A DNA stretch of 64,000 nt, taken from the NCBI GenBank assembly GCA_025210395.1, contig JAOARV010000032.1, positions 62,001 to 126,000 of the forward strand, in the 5' to 3' direction. Of the stretch, positions 35,397-44,381 are shown in pieces. The translations under genes and the position numbers were made by a program. Under the pieces are notes generated by a model. The model worked only from the letters and a program-made list of their open reading frames with translations. It did not search any database and was not told the DNA's origin. How positions within the stretch are numbered: position 1 is the first letter of the stretch; each line of letters opens with the position of its first letter. The DNA is from Marinisporobacter sp. (lineage in GTDB: Bacteria > Bacillota > Clostridia > Peptostreptococcales > Thermotaleaceae).

Positions 35397-38124
35397 TCAT
35401 CCTATGTTATTGTTATTGATTCCATTTTCTTTAATATTCCTATTCTATTTTATAAGAAAGCTTAAGATGGAACAAAGAAGAAAAAATAGTTTATTTTTAG
35501 TAAGAAGTGTCATGGTTATTTTAATGATATTATCTTTAAGTGGACTCCATATAAAATCTTATGTAGATGAAGTGAACACTATATTTGTAGTGGATTTATC
35601 AGAAAGTACATCAAAAAATAGGGAGGATTTTAAAGCTTTTATAGAAGAATCTCTAAAGGATACTTCTATAAATGATCAGGTAGGGGTGTTGACCTTTGGA
35701 AAGGAAACACAAATAGAAAATCCTCTATCAGCAAATATGAAGAATATAGAATTTCAAACAAATCCAGGGAAAAATTATACAAATATAGAAAATGGTCTAA
35801 AGATTGCTAGAAGTATTATTCCAGAGGAGAGCAGAAAGAGGATTGTGCTTTTAACCGATGGAGAAGAAAATATAGGCAATAGCATGAATGAATCTTTTTT
35901 AATGAAAGAGGACAATATTGATTTTAAAGTATTAAGACTAAGTAAAAATATAGGAAATGAAGTACAGGTGAGTAACGTAGAGGTTCCTAAGATATTATAT
36001 GAAAACCAAAGCTTTCATATAAAAATCAACCTTTGGAGCAATGTTGCTACAAAGGTTAAAATAGATCTTTACTCAGGAAGAAATAGAGTAGGACAAAAAG
36101 AAGTATTTGTTCAAAAGGGAGAAAATTCTTTTGTTTTTGAGGATGAAGCAAAAGATACTGGGCTAGGTTCTTACAAGGTTGTGATTACGCCAAAGAAGGA
36201 TACAAATAGGGAGAATAATACTTATGCAACCTATACAGAAGTAAAGGGAAAGCCAAAGGTTTTATTGATAGATGGAAAAAGCAATGGAGGAAGAGAATTT
36301 AGTAAAATATTAAAAAGTGCAGCATTAGAGGTGGATCATAGAAAAGCACAACAGGCTCCTCAAAGTATTGTAGAATTGTCCAAATATAAGACGGTGATTC
36401 TATGTGATGTATCTTTAGAAAATATCCATAGTGAATTCATAAATACCTTAAAGGTATATGTGAGAGATTATGGAGGAGGGCTTTTCGTTACAGGAGGAGA
36501 AAATAGCTTTGCATTAGGGGGATATTATAAAACTCCTTTAGAAGAAATTCTACCTGTTGACATGGAAATGAAGGTAAAAGGAAAAGCTCCTAATTTAGGA
36601 CTTATGCTAGTCATAGACAAGTCTGGAAGTATGGAAGGCGGACAATACGGATTAAGGAAAATAAATATTGCCAAAGAGGCAGCAATAAAGGCAGTTCACT
36701 CATTAAAGTCTAAGGATCAAATAGGGGTGATTGCCTTTGATGATACTACAGAGTGGGTTGTTCCATTGTCTTCCACAGATAATGAGGAGAAGATTAAAAG
36801 AAGCATAGGAACTATTAAAGCTGGTGGAGGAACCAGTATTATACCAGCATTACAGGAAGCTTATGAATCATTAAAGGATGCAGATACAAAGCTAAAGCAT
36901 ATTATTTTGTTAACAGATGGACAGGCTGAAAGACATGGATATACAAATTTAATAGAAGAGATGAAAAAGAATGGTATTACCGTATCTACAGTAGCAGTAG
37001 GAGAAGGGGCAGATACATCTCTTCTTGAAGGGATTGCTGATAGTGGAAGAGGAAGATATTATTTTGTAGATGAATTTTCCACGATCCCAAAGATTTTTAC
37101 AAAAGAAACTTTTCTTGCATCCAAGTCTTATATTCATAATAGGACATTTACGCCTAAAGTTGGTGTTTTTCATGATATTTTAAATCCTCTAAAGGATGAT
37201 ATTTTAGATTTAGAGGGATATGTTGGTGCATCCGCAAAACCTAGAGCACATACCCTTTTAGTGAGCGACCAAGAAGATCCTATTCTCTCTATTTGGCAGT
37301 ATGGATTAGGAAAAAGTGTTGCATGGACATCAGATGTAAATGGAAAATGGACAAGAAATTATCTTCATTCTGAAGAAGGAATTTCTTTCTTCAAAAATAT
37401 GATGGAGTGGACATTTTCTAACACTGGAGACAATCAACTACAGATAGATACAGATAGAACAGGAGAAAAGGGCGAAATCATAGCAAAAAACCTAGGAGAA
37501 TTCAAAGAAGGGTATGAAACAAAAGCAGTTATTATTACACCATCCCTAGAAAAGATACAATTAAAGCTTGACCCAATAAGTCCTGGAACTTATAAAGGTG
37601 AATTTGATTTATTAGAAAAGGGGATTTATATGATCCATGCAAGTCAATATGAAAAGGATTCTCTAGTAAATACACAAAAGCAAGGAATGGTCATGAATTA
37701 CCCTAAGGAATATGATTTTGCAGATAGAAAAAATAATTTGGAAAGGCTCCTATATGAAACAGATGGAAAATTTATTGAGTCTCCTAAAGAAGTTTTTGAA
37801 AAAAATTTAGAGCCTGTATATGGATTAAAGGATCTATCTAGAATACTCATGATCATAGCTTTACTATTGTTTATTTTAGATATTGCTTTGAGAAGATTAA
37901 ATATAAGATTTAAAAGAATTGGCTTAAAACAAAATAAGATAACTGAAAAGGGAAGAAGTGTTTCTACAAATAGAAAATCATCAAAAGATCATATAACAAA
38001 AGAGACAATAGGGGAGGATAAGAAAGAAGAGAAAAAAGAAAAGATAACAAAAGAAGAAAAACGTAAAGAAAATACAATAGATACGTCAAGACTGCTAAAG
38101 GCAAAGGATAAGACAAAAAGATAA
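35380..38124 (+). CDS. large membrane protein with two VWA-type domains and GATase-like fold
   Basis: The 914-residue protein starts at a GTG inside the previous gene. Two N-terminal helices (about 5-25, 40-58) are followed by a degenerate VWA domain (VVDLSESTSKN near 72), a beta domain, a GATase-like segment (VILCDVSLENIHSEF, GGGLFVTGGENSFALGGYY), a second VWA domain with an intact metal site (VIDKSGSMEGG near 412), another beta region, and a C-terminal helix near 826-845 with a Lys/Glu-rich tail. It ends the 12-kb operon and is the likely client of the MoxR ATPase. Confidence 0.9.
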   Translation: MAIQFNHPMLLLLIPFSLIFLFYFIRKLKMEQRRKNSLFLVRSVMVILMILSLSGLHIKSYVDEVNTIFVVDLSESTSKNREDFKAFIEESLKDTSINDQVGVLTFGKETQIENPLSANMKNIEFQTNPGKNYTNIENGLKIARSIIPEESRKRIVLLTDGEENIGNSMNESFLMKEDNIDFKVLRLSKNIGNEVQVSNVEVPKILYENQSFHIKINLWSNVATKVKIDLYSGRNRVGQKEVFVQKGENSFVFEDEAKDTGLGSYKVVITPKKDTNRENNTYATYTEVKGKPKVLLIDGKSNGGREFSKILKSAALEVDHRKAQQAPQSIVELSKYKTVILCDVSLENIHSEFINTLKVYVRDYGGGLFVTGGENSFALGGYYKTPLEEILPVDMEMKVKGKAPNLGLMLVIDKSGSMEGGQYGLRKINIAKEAAIKAVHSLKSKDQIGVIAFDDTTEWVVPLSSTDNEEKIKRSIGTIKAGGGTSIIPALQEAYESLKDADTKLKHIILLTDGQAERHGYTNLIEEMKKNGITVSTVAVGEGADTSLLEGIADSGRGRYYFVDEFSTIPKIFTKETFLASKSYIHNRTFTPKVGVFHDILNPLKDDILDLEGYVGASAKPRAHTLLVSDQEDPILSIWQYGLGKSVAWTSDVNGKWTRNYLHSEEGISFFKNMMEWTFSNTGDNQLQIDTDRTGEKGEIIAKNLGEFKEGYETKAVIITPSLEKIQLKLDPISPGTYKGEFDLLEKGIYMIHASQYEKDSLVNTQKQGMVMNYPKEYDFADRKNNLERLLYETDGKFIESPKEVFEKNLEPVYGLKDLSRILMIIALLLFILDIALRRLNIRFKRIGLKQNKITEKGRSVSTNRKSSKDHITKETIGEDKKEEKKEKITKEEKRKENTIDTSRLLKAKDKTKR

Positions 38125-38248
38125 TGTAAAAATAATAGTAGATCTAAAATAGATTGACGATTACTTTTTTGAACATGAAAGGATAGACAATGATTTCTGC
38201 TATATAATATAAGAAAGGGAATTTTAAGAGGGAAGGAGCGTAAAAAAG

Positions 38249-39073
38249 ATGGAGTCTTTAAAATTAGGAGTATGCCAAATGAAAGTAGGGAATGACCTAG
38301 ATAAAAATATCCATCATACGAAAAAAATGATTCGTGAAGCTGCTGAAAATGGAAGTAAGCTAGTAGTTCTTCCTGAAATGTTTAATTGTCCTTACGAAAA
38401 CAAATATTTTCCACTATTTGCAGAAAACTATCCTGGAAAGACAACAAATATGTTATCAAATTTAGCCAAAGAATTAGGGATATATATTGTTGGAGGGTCT
38501 ATTCCAGAAAAGGATGGAGAGGTTATTTATAATACTTCTTACATCTTTGATGATGATGGAAAACTGATTGGAAAACATAGAAAGGTTCATTTGTTTGATA
38601 TTGATGTTGAAGGCGGAATCAAATTTAAGGAATCTGATACATTAGGATATGGAGAGAATACTACAGTGATTGATACAAAGTATGGGAAAATAGGTGTTGC
38701 TATATGCTATGACATGAGATTCCCAGAATTAATGAGACTGATGACTTTAGAAGGGGCACAAATCATTATCGTACCAGCTGCTTTTAATATGACAACAGGA
38801 CCAGCCCATTGGGATATTTTATTAAGAGCTAGAGCATTAGACAATCAAGTATATTTTGTTGCTGCTTCTCCTTGTAGAAATTTAGATGCAGCTTATCATG
38901 CTTATGGGTATTCAAGTATTGTAGATCCATGGGGAGAAATAGTTAGTCAGGCAAAGGAAGCTGAATGCATCATATATGGAGAAGTTGATTTTGAAAAGAT
39001 ACAAAAGATTAGAAATGAACTCCCTTTATTAAAGCATAGAAGAACGGATTTATATGAAATAAGAAAAAAATAA
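38249..39073 (+). CDS. carbon-nitrogen hydrolase, Nit2/omega-amidase type
   Basis: The 274-residue nitrilase-superfamily enzyme has the catalytic triad Glu 43 (VLPEMFN), Lys 112 (HRKVHLFD) and Cys 153 (AICYDMRFPEL). The HLFDIDV stretch after the lysine and overall length fit the Nit2-like omega-amidases that convert 2-oxoglutaramate or 2-oxosuccinamate to the keto acids. A GGAAGGAG site lies before the start. It is transcribed apart from the VWA operon. Confidence 0.92.
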   Translation: MESLKLGVCQMKVGNDLDKNIHHTKKMIREAAENGSKLVVLPEMFNCPYENKYFPLFAENYPGKTTNMLSNLAKELGIYIVGGSIPEKDGEVIYNTSYIFDDDGKLIGKHRKVHLFDIDVEGGIKFKESDTLGYGENTTVIDTKYGKIGVAICYDMRFPELMRLMTLEGAQIIIVPAAFNMTTGPAHWDILLRARALDNQVYFVAASPCRNLDAAYHAYGYSSIVDPWGEIVSQAKEAECIIYGEVDFEKIQKIRNELPLLKHRRTDLYEIRKK

Positions 39074-39102
39074 AACTGGGGGCTTTCCACAGTTTTATTT
39101 TT
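39071..39102. terminator. terminator between convergent genes
   Basis: AAAACTG and CAGTTTT with inner GG/CC pairs form a hairpin followed by ATTTTTT on the plus strand. It overlaps the end of the PII-like gene. Confidence 0.75.
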
Positions 39103-39463
39103 TCATTTCTTCAATTTTAGAGCCTGTGTGCTTTGAACCATAACATTCTAATACAGGTAAGACAAACATAAATCCTACACCAGGTTTATCGATATGATTT
39201 AATGCTTCTTTGATTAAGTCAACTGTTTTTCTAAGTTTATCTTCTTCTCTAATGACACTGATAATCGTTTTGTTATAAGGTTTATTTCCTTCTACAAGCT
39301 TACGAATGCTTGAAAAGATAGGGACATCTATATGATGTTCTAATAGTACCTTTCCCATTCCTACGCTATCAATGGTCGTTGCACCTACACCAACTTCATA
39401 AAATATATTATGAATCTCATCTATTTTTTCTATTTCATTTAATATAAGAAATAAGGCATACAT
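39095..39463 (-). CDS. PII-like signalling protein paired with an antiporter
   Basis: The 122-residue protein has the size and beta-alpha-beta character of PII-like proteins: a hydrophobic first strand (YALFLILNEIEKIDEI), GVGATTIDSVGMGKVLL, NKTIISVIREEDKLRKTVDLIKEAL, and a C-terminal strand GVGFMFVLPVLECYGS. The classic PII T-loop and uridylylation motif are absent. It is encoded 21 bases behind a CPA2 antiporter, which suggests it gates that transporter in response to a nucleotide or ion. This is inference from neighbourhood. Confidence 0.7.
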   Translation of the reverse strand: MYALFLILNEIEKIDEIHNIFYEVGVGATTIDSVGMGKVLLEHHIDVPIFSSIRKLVEGNKPYNKTIISVIREEDKLRKTVDLIKEALNHIDKPGVGFMFVLPVLECYGSKHTGSKIEEMKK

Positions 39464-39484
39464 CCTATTTCCCCCCTCTAAAAA

Positions 39485-40657
39485 TTATAAATGTGCTTCT
39501 TCTGCCTTTATTATAGCATTTTTGGTAGCTAATGGACCTACTATTTCTGTAATAATAGTTGTTGCCAATAAAATGGTGATCACAAGTGATCCTAGTTCAG
39601 TACCTGGGAATTCTCTATTTACAACGATTGCAAGTCCTACAGCAACTCCTACTTGAGATAATAATCCAAAACCGATATATTTCTTTACTACGTTAGGAGC
39701 ATTAGAGATAACTCCTCCAACAGAAGCACCTAATATTTTACCGATGATCCTAAATAGTAAATAACAAACTCCTATGATTCCAATATGAGGCAGTAAAGAG
39801 ATATCAAGTCTTGCACCTGCTAATGTAAAAAATGCGGCAATGATAGGTGGTGAAAAGCTTTCAACACTTGAAAATGCTCTTCTACTATTAGAAGATATAT
39901 TTGCAATAACGACTCCTAAAGCCATTGCACAAAGGAGTGGAGATAAATGAAATTTAGTAGCCACACCAACAAGTAAGATAATCATTCCTGTAATAAAGGG
40001 AAGTAATTCTCCTTCTTTTTTGGAAATTCTTACTAAATAGGTTAAAATGATTCCAAGTACTGCACCTACTAAAATAGATAATACAATCTCCATAATAGGA
40101 TGAACTAAAATCTTATAAATAGTAACGGTCTCATGTTTGATGAATACCTTTGCGATGGAAGCCGCAATTGCATAAATCATCAAACAAATGGCATCGTCTA
40201 TAGCAACAACTCCAAGTAATGTACTAGTGAGAGGTCCTTTTGCATTGTATTCTCTCAAAACCATAACGGTGGCTGCTGGAGCAGTAGCTGAAGATACAGC
40301 CCCTAAGATTAAAGCAGTAGATATATTTTTTGTTAATAAATAAGTAATGCCAGTGACCAATACAAATGCTGCTAAAGCCTCGCAAGTTGCAATAACAAAT
40401 ATAGATTTACCTAATTTTTTAATAACGGATAACTGAAGCTCACTTCCTATGTTAAAAGCGATGATTCCTAAAGCAAAATCACTTAAAAAAGATAATTTTT
40501 CTATCATTTCACCATTAACAATATTAAAACCAGATGTTCCTAATAGAAGGCCTGCTATGATATATCCAGCAACAGCTGGAACCCTAAATTTGTTCATAAG
40601 CTTTCCAAATAAAATACCTACAATAAGTGCAATACCTAAACTGATAAATGGATTCAT
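39485..40657 (-). CDS. CPA2-family monovalent cation:proton antiporter
   Basis: The 390-residue protein has about 12 membrane helices in the KefB/CPA2 pattern: PAVAGYIIAGLLLG near residue 28, SDFALGIIAFNIGSEL, and AVSSATAPAATVMVLREY, where Kef/NapA-type transporters carry their ion-binding Asp pair; the corresponding acidic site here seems to be GVVAIDDAI (about 149-157). It ends right after the membrane part, with no TrkA-N/RCK domain. The PII-like protein encoded next may replace that regulatory domain. It starts the two-gene operon. Confidence 0.88.
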   Translation of the reverse strand: MNPFISLGIALIVGILFGKLMNKFRVPAVAGYIIAGLLLGTSGFNIVNGEMIEKLSFLSDFALGIIAFNIGSELQLSVIKKLGKSIFVIATCEALAAFVLVTGITYLLTKNISTALILGAVSSATAPAATVMVLREYNAKGPLTSTLLGVVAIDDAICLMIYAIAASIAKVFIKHETVTIYKILVHPIMEIVLSILVGAVLGIILTYLVRISKKEGELLPFITGMIILLVGVATKFHLSPLLCAMALGVVIANISSNSRRAFSSVESFSPPIIAAFFTLAGARLDISLLPHIGIIGVCYLLFRIIGKILGASVGGVISNAPNVVKKYIGFGLLSQVGVAVGLAIVVNREFPGTELGSLVITILLATTIITEIVGPLATKNAIIKAEEAHL

Positions 40658-41008
40658 AAATTAACACCTCACTTGATTTATTTTTATAGGAACGTAAAAA
40701 GCATGCTACAAATTTTACGCCTAACCTATATACTATTCCTAATAATAAAATAAGTAAAATTCTATTTAGAATGAGAATACCTTGTTTTTTGTCAAATTTT
40801 TTGGTTATTTAAGTTTTTGTATCTTGTATACAATGACGCTATGAATTCCTTCATCTTTCATAAATGAAAAGCTTTTCATAGGGAAATATGAAAAAGAATA
40901 AAAAAAATTAGAGGTGAATGAGAGGAAAGGAAATAGATTTTTTATGATTTGTGAAGTTTTGAATCATATAAAAAAGCACCCATATTGGGTGCTTTTTAGG
41001 TGTGTGAT
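40658..41008. other. intergenic region upstream of CPA2 antiporter
   Basis: The stretch holds a minus-strand TTGACA (40790-40795) without a well-spaced -10, an imperfect CTTTTCATA/TATGAAAAG inverted repeat near 40868-40894, and the nhaC terminator at 40971-40997. No coding frame is supported. Confidence 0.4.
40971..40997. terminator. terminator of nhaC-type gene
   Basis: AAAAAGCACCC and GGGTGCTTTTT form a perfect 11-bp stem with a five-base loop. It can act on both strands. Confidence 0.9.
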
Positions 41009-42472
41009 TTATTTTACAGTTGCTTTTGCGTGCTTTTTAAGTTTTACTTGTGGTTCTGATGGTAATCCAAATAAAGGAATTAATCGATCTAAACCAGTTA
41101 ATGTTAAGATTAAGATAGAACCAACAGCAACCATAGCCATTACATTGTATTTAATGATTTCAATTGCAACGAATTCATGTAGTGGATATACTGCAGAGGC
41201 AATAGCTACATAGAACCCCATATATACGTGCCATGGAATAAGCTGAGAACCAAACACGCCTAATGCATCTCCAAAAGTTGCATTTCTTAAACGAAGCTTA
41301 TACATATCTTCTTCACTTGCTTCTACGTTTTCATCTGTTAAGTTTTTTAGGATAGGTCCAATTGTAACGATTTGAGCCATTTCATCAGATAAAGCTGCAT
41401 TTCCAAGAATGGAAAGTAAACCATTTGCAAACATAAGTTGTCTTACATTTGAAACAATACTTGAAATGAAATTTGAGATTGGAGCAAATGCTTTGATTCT
41501 GCCCATGATTCCACCAAAGGCACCAACCCACATCATCATAACAATAACCCATTTTCCAGCTTCTTCAAATCCAGAGTAGATCAAACCTAAAAATCCATTA
41601 TCACCAGTAACTGATGTAACTGTACCTGCAATAAGACCACAGATTAATGATGCGATGATCCCTAGTCCTAAACAAGCAAGAGTTGGTAATCCTTTAATAG
41701 CTACAACTAGTACTACTAATAAAGGAATAATCATATAATAAGGTACTCCTTCTTTTACTTGGTTGAGTAGAGTAACAGCTGCGGGTTTCTTATCAGCTAG
41801 ATAGTCTATAACATCAGGTGAGATTTGACTGATTGCATCAGAAGCGTTTGCAGTTGTATTAGGTAGCCCTATACTTAAACCAAAAATGATTACTCCAGCT
41901 ACAACAAGACAAAGCATAGACCAAACACCTTGGTGTCTAATTCTGTGAATAACTTCAACCTTTTGAATACCTGAACTAACTACTGTAGTATCTGAAATAA
42001 GTCCGATATTATCTCCAAAGCAAGCTCCACCAGCTATAGAAGCAGTAGTAAGTAAGATATTTCCATCTACAATATGGTTTAACCATAAAAAGATTGGTGC
42101 ACATGCTGCGAATGTTCCCCATGAAGTGCCTGTAGCAATAGATAAAACGGCAGTAACAACAAATCCTGTAACTGCAACTGTCTTTGCAGTCATACCAAGG
42201 CTAAGTGCCATGTTAATGATGGATGCTCCTACACCAGTAGCCATGAAAGCTTCAGCCATGGCGTAAGCTGCCATTAAGATAAAGAATACTAATTGCATTT
42301 CTTTAACATTTTCAACTGCACAGTCAACGATTTCATTAAATTTAAGTCTCTCCGTAATAATTGCAATAATTGCTGCATATACAGTTGCTAATGGTGCTGC
42401 TAGTAATGCATCAAAACCAGAAATCATAAGTCCTGCCATCACAAAAACAGGCGATAGTTTTAAAAGTCCCAT
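41009..42472 (-). CDS. NhaC-family Na+/H+ antiporter
   Basis: The 487-residue membrane protein has about 12 helices and the NhaC-superfamily blocks LSIATGTSWGTFAACAPIF and GACFGDNIGLISDTTVVSS, in which Asp/Ser/Thr residues form the ion path. The repeat-like counterpart GNAALSDEMAQ and FGDALGVFGSQLIPWH lies in the second half. It appears to be transcribed alone and is divergent from a TetR regulator 700 bases away. The substrate ion (Na+ or an exchanged organic acid) cannot be settled by sequence. Confidence 0.88.
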   Translation of the reverse strand: MGLLKLSPVFVMAGLMISGFDALLAAPLATVYAAIIAIITERLKFNEIVDCAVENVKEMQLVFFILMAAYAMAEAFMATGVGASIINMALSLGMTAKTVAVTGFVVTAVLSIATGTSWGTFAACAPIFLWLNHIVDGNILLTTASIAGGACFGDNIGLISDTTVVSSGIQKVEVIHRIRHQGVWSMLCLVVAGVIIFGLSIGLPNTTANASDAISQISPDVIDYLADKKPAAVTLLNQVKEGVPYYMIIPLLVVLVVAIKGLPTLACLGLGIIASLICGLIAGTVTSVTGDNGFLGLIYSGFEEAGKWVIVMMMWVGAFGGIMGRIKAFAPISNFISSIVSNVRQLMFANGLLSILGNAALSDEMAQIVTIGPILKNLTDENVEASEEDMYKLRLRNATFGDALGVFGSQLIPWHVYMGFYVAIASAVYPLHEFVAIEIIKYNVMAMVAVGSILILTLTGLDRLIPLFGLPSEPQVKLKKHAKATVK

Positions 42473-43173
42473 TAAAAAAGTCCTCCTCTTAAGGTTATAA
42501 AATTTGATTGTTTAAAGGATGCAACTACCTAGTAGGCTCCCCTTAATTGCAAGGCCCCCTTCCTATTAATATGTAACGTGAAAGGTGTGTAAATAGTGTG
42601 TGATGATAAACTTTTAACAATAATAGTATAACATCTTTTAGGCGGAAATTCTGAAAATAGACTATTGGGAATCTTCAGAATATAAAAATGGATATAGCGT
42701 ATGTATCTTTTGGAATTGCTGTAGTTGTAAGAAAATAAAAGTTGCTGAGAAGGGAAAAGGTTTACACATGTTAACAAATCTTAATAATACTAATGATTTT
42801 TAAAATTCAGAAAAACAAAATAATAGTTGTTGAGCCATGTAGTGTTTTGTAAGGAAAAGGTAAAAAATAAAGGGAACTATAGCTAAAAAGAGGAGATCTT
42901 GTTTATATGTAGAAGAAATACATTGATTGAACAAGGAGATATTTAGTTTAGTTTTTTTTGAAAATGTCTAAAAAAATCATCGTGATACAATGATAAGATA
43001 TGGTAAAATGTTAAAAAGACAATTATGAATATCCAGATATAGATTTCTCATTTATACATCTAACTTATGAGAAGTCTTTAAAGGGTTGGAAGAATGTTTT
43101 GATTAAGAAATCTACAGAGATGTAAATGAGAATTAGAAAATAAAGAAGTAGCGCTGTTAAGAGGAGGAAGTAT
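42473..43173. other. 700-base intergenic region between nhaC and tetR
   Basis: The nhaC side has a minus-strand TTTACA, 16-base spacer, TATTAA element near 42565-42595 and a G-rich leader (42535-42560). The middle (42600-42950) shows no gene or repeat I can support. The tetR side holds a structured leader at 43047-43130. No open frame here has a ribosome site. Confidence 0.45.
43047..43130 (+). repeat. structured leader with dispersed motif, copy 2
   Basis: CTCATTTATACATCT (43047-43061) pairs with AGATGTAAATGAG (43118-43130) apart from a two-base bulge. Inside lies the shared motif TCTTTAA, GTTGGAAGAATGTTT and GATTAAGAAATC, which matches 15448-15505 and, in part, 50064-50084. It ends 43 bases before the TetR start and lies in its probable 5' leader. 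Confidence 0.55.
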
Positions 43174-43749
43174 ATGACGGCTAAAAAAATAAAAGAAGCT
43201 ACATTTGAATTAGTTGCTAAAAAAGGATATGAGGGAACAACACTAGCAGAGGTTGCCAGATTGGTTGGCATAAAGAAGCCTTCTATATATGCTCATTTTC
43301 CAAGTAAAGAAGAGATTTTTATTACGGTTTTACAAGAGGAAGTAAATAATTTTTGTGATCATATTGATCATATAGAAATAGATATTCAAAATAAGCCTAT
43401 AGAAAAAATATTTATGGAAATATTAAAAAAAGGAATGGATTATTTTTATCAAAATTTAATTAGAAAAGGATTTTGGAGAAATGTATTATTCTGTGCCTGT
43501 TGTATGCTAAAGGATAGAATTAATATAAGCACGATCCCTCTCAAGGAAAAAATTTATTATAAACTTTTTCATATGATCAAAGAAAAAATAGAGAATGGAG
43601 AAATTGAAGAGCAAAGTCCAGACGCTTTGATTTATTCTTTTGAATGTGTTATGCATGGGAATTTTACAATGCTTTTATATGATAAATTTGATTATAAAAA
43701 ATTGGAAAAGAGTTGTCAAATTTATTGGAGCGACCTAAGTAAAGAATGA
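43174..43749 (+). CDS. TetR-family transcriptional regulator
   Basis: The 191-residue repressor has a clear N-terminal helix-turn-helix (about residues 20-45: TTLAEVARLVGIKKPSIYAHFPSKEEIF). A helical ligand-binding domain follows with several Cys (LFCACCMLKD). The start has GAGGAGGAAG upstream. It could regulate itself and the divergent antiporter gene across the 700-base gap; the ligand is unknown. Confidence 0.93.
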   Translation: MTAKKIKEATFELVAKKGYEGTTLAEVARLVGIKKPSIYAHFPSKEEIFITVLQEEVNNFCDHIDHIEIDIQNKPIEKIFMEILKKGMDYFYQNLIRKGFWRNVLFCACCMLKDRINISTIPLKEKIYYKLFHMIKEKIENGEIEEQSPDALIYSFECVMHGNFTMLLYDKFDYKKLEKSCQIYWSDLSKE

Positions 43750-43780
43750 AAAGGGATAAAACTGCAAGGTTATAAAGGTA

Positions 43781-43813
43781 AAAAAGATGCAAAAAGATTT
43801 TTTGCATCTTTTT
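43781..43813. terminator. bidirectional terminator
   Basis: AAAAAGATGCAAAAA and TTTTTGCATCTTTTT form a perfect 15-bp stem around three bases, between tetR and a small convergent gene. Confidence 0.9.
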
Positions 43814-43821
43814 TGTATAGA

Positions 43822-44013
43822 TTATTCTACAAAGCTATCACAATAATTTTTATAATCTGTATTGAATTGAGCATAAGAATTTTCTACATCTTCAATATGA
43901 TAGACATTTGCTAATTCTTTTATAAAATCTTGAGGAAGGATACCAGAATGATTAATTAATTCTAAAACTTGCTGTTTTGTTGCTTCAGGACTTAAAATAT
44001 TATTTTTATGCAT
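43822..44013 (-). CDS. small hypothetical protein
   Basis: ATG 44013 has AGGGG eight bases upstream; the frame opens three codons earlier at a GTG inside that site. The 63-residue product is acidic and helical (SPEATKQQVLELINHSGILPQDFIKELANVY, ending YKNYCDSFVE) with no membrane segment. I do not recognise the family. Confidence 0.55.
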   Translation of the reverse strand: MHKNNILSPEATKQQVLELINHSGILPQDFIKELANVYHIEDVENSYAQFNTDYKNYCDSFVE

Positions 44014-44381
44014 GAACAACACCCCTTTAATTTATTTAAACTAAAGATTAAGATCTTTTCAATACACCAATACATATATATGACATATTAAAATAAATGA
44101 TATACAAAACAACTTTCACGACAACAATAATATAACATATTACTGCGTATAAATCAACATATATACTGTGTGAAATTAAAAAAAGGATAATTATCATAAT
44201 AAGAGTAAATGATTAAGGATAGCTGTATAGATATAAATAACAAAGAAAAGTAGTAAATATTTTGATACAAATGATGAGTAATAGAAGGTAAATATTGTAT
44301 TTTGACGAATAAAGATAATAAGTATATAAAAACTAAAGAAACGATGATTTTTAGGTTTAAAAAGAGGGTGTTAGAATAGAT
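44014..44381. other. promoter region of the AraC gene
   Basis: The region carries one strong promoter (44302-44330) and a weak Fur-like GATAATTATCATAATAAG stretch near 44190 (13 of 19 positions against consensus). No coding frame is supported. Confidence 0.5.
44302..44330 (+). promoter_or_regulatory. sigma-A promoter of the AraC gene
   Basis: TTGACG, a 17-base spacer and TATAAA give a near-consensus promoter about 50 bases before the start. Confidence 0.7.

Noticed and set aside
42535-42570. Sigma-54 promoter or riboswitch in the nhaC leader
   Set aside because: GG and GC doublets are present on the minus strand, but the spacing is not the required ten bases, and no known riboswitch core is visible.
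42529-42777. 82-codon minus-strand frame in the nhaC-tetR gap
   Set aside because: No ribosome site and an unlikely composition rich in Tyr, Ser and His; it reads like a chance frame in AT-rich DNA.
44185-44205. Second Fur box upstream of the AraC gene
   Set aside because: Only about 13 of 19 positions agree with consensus, which is common by chance in such AT-rich DNA.
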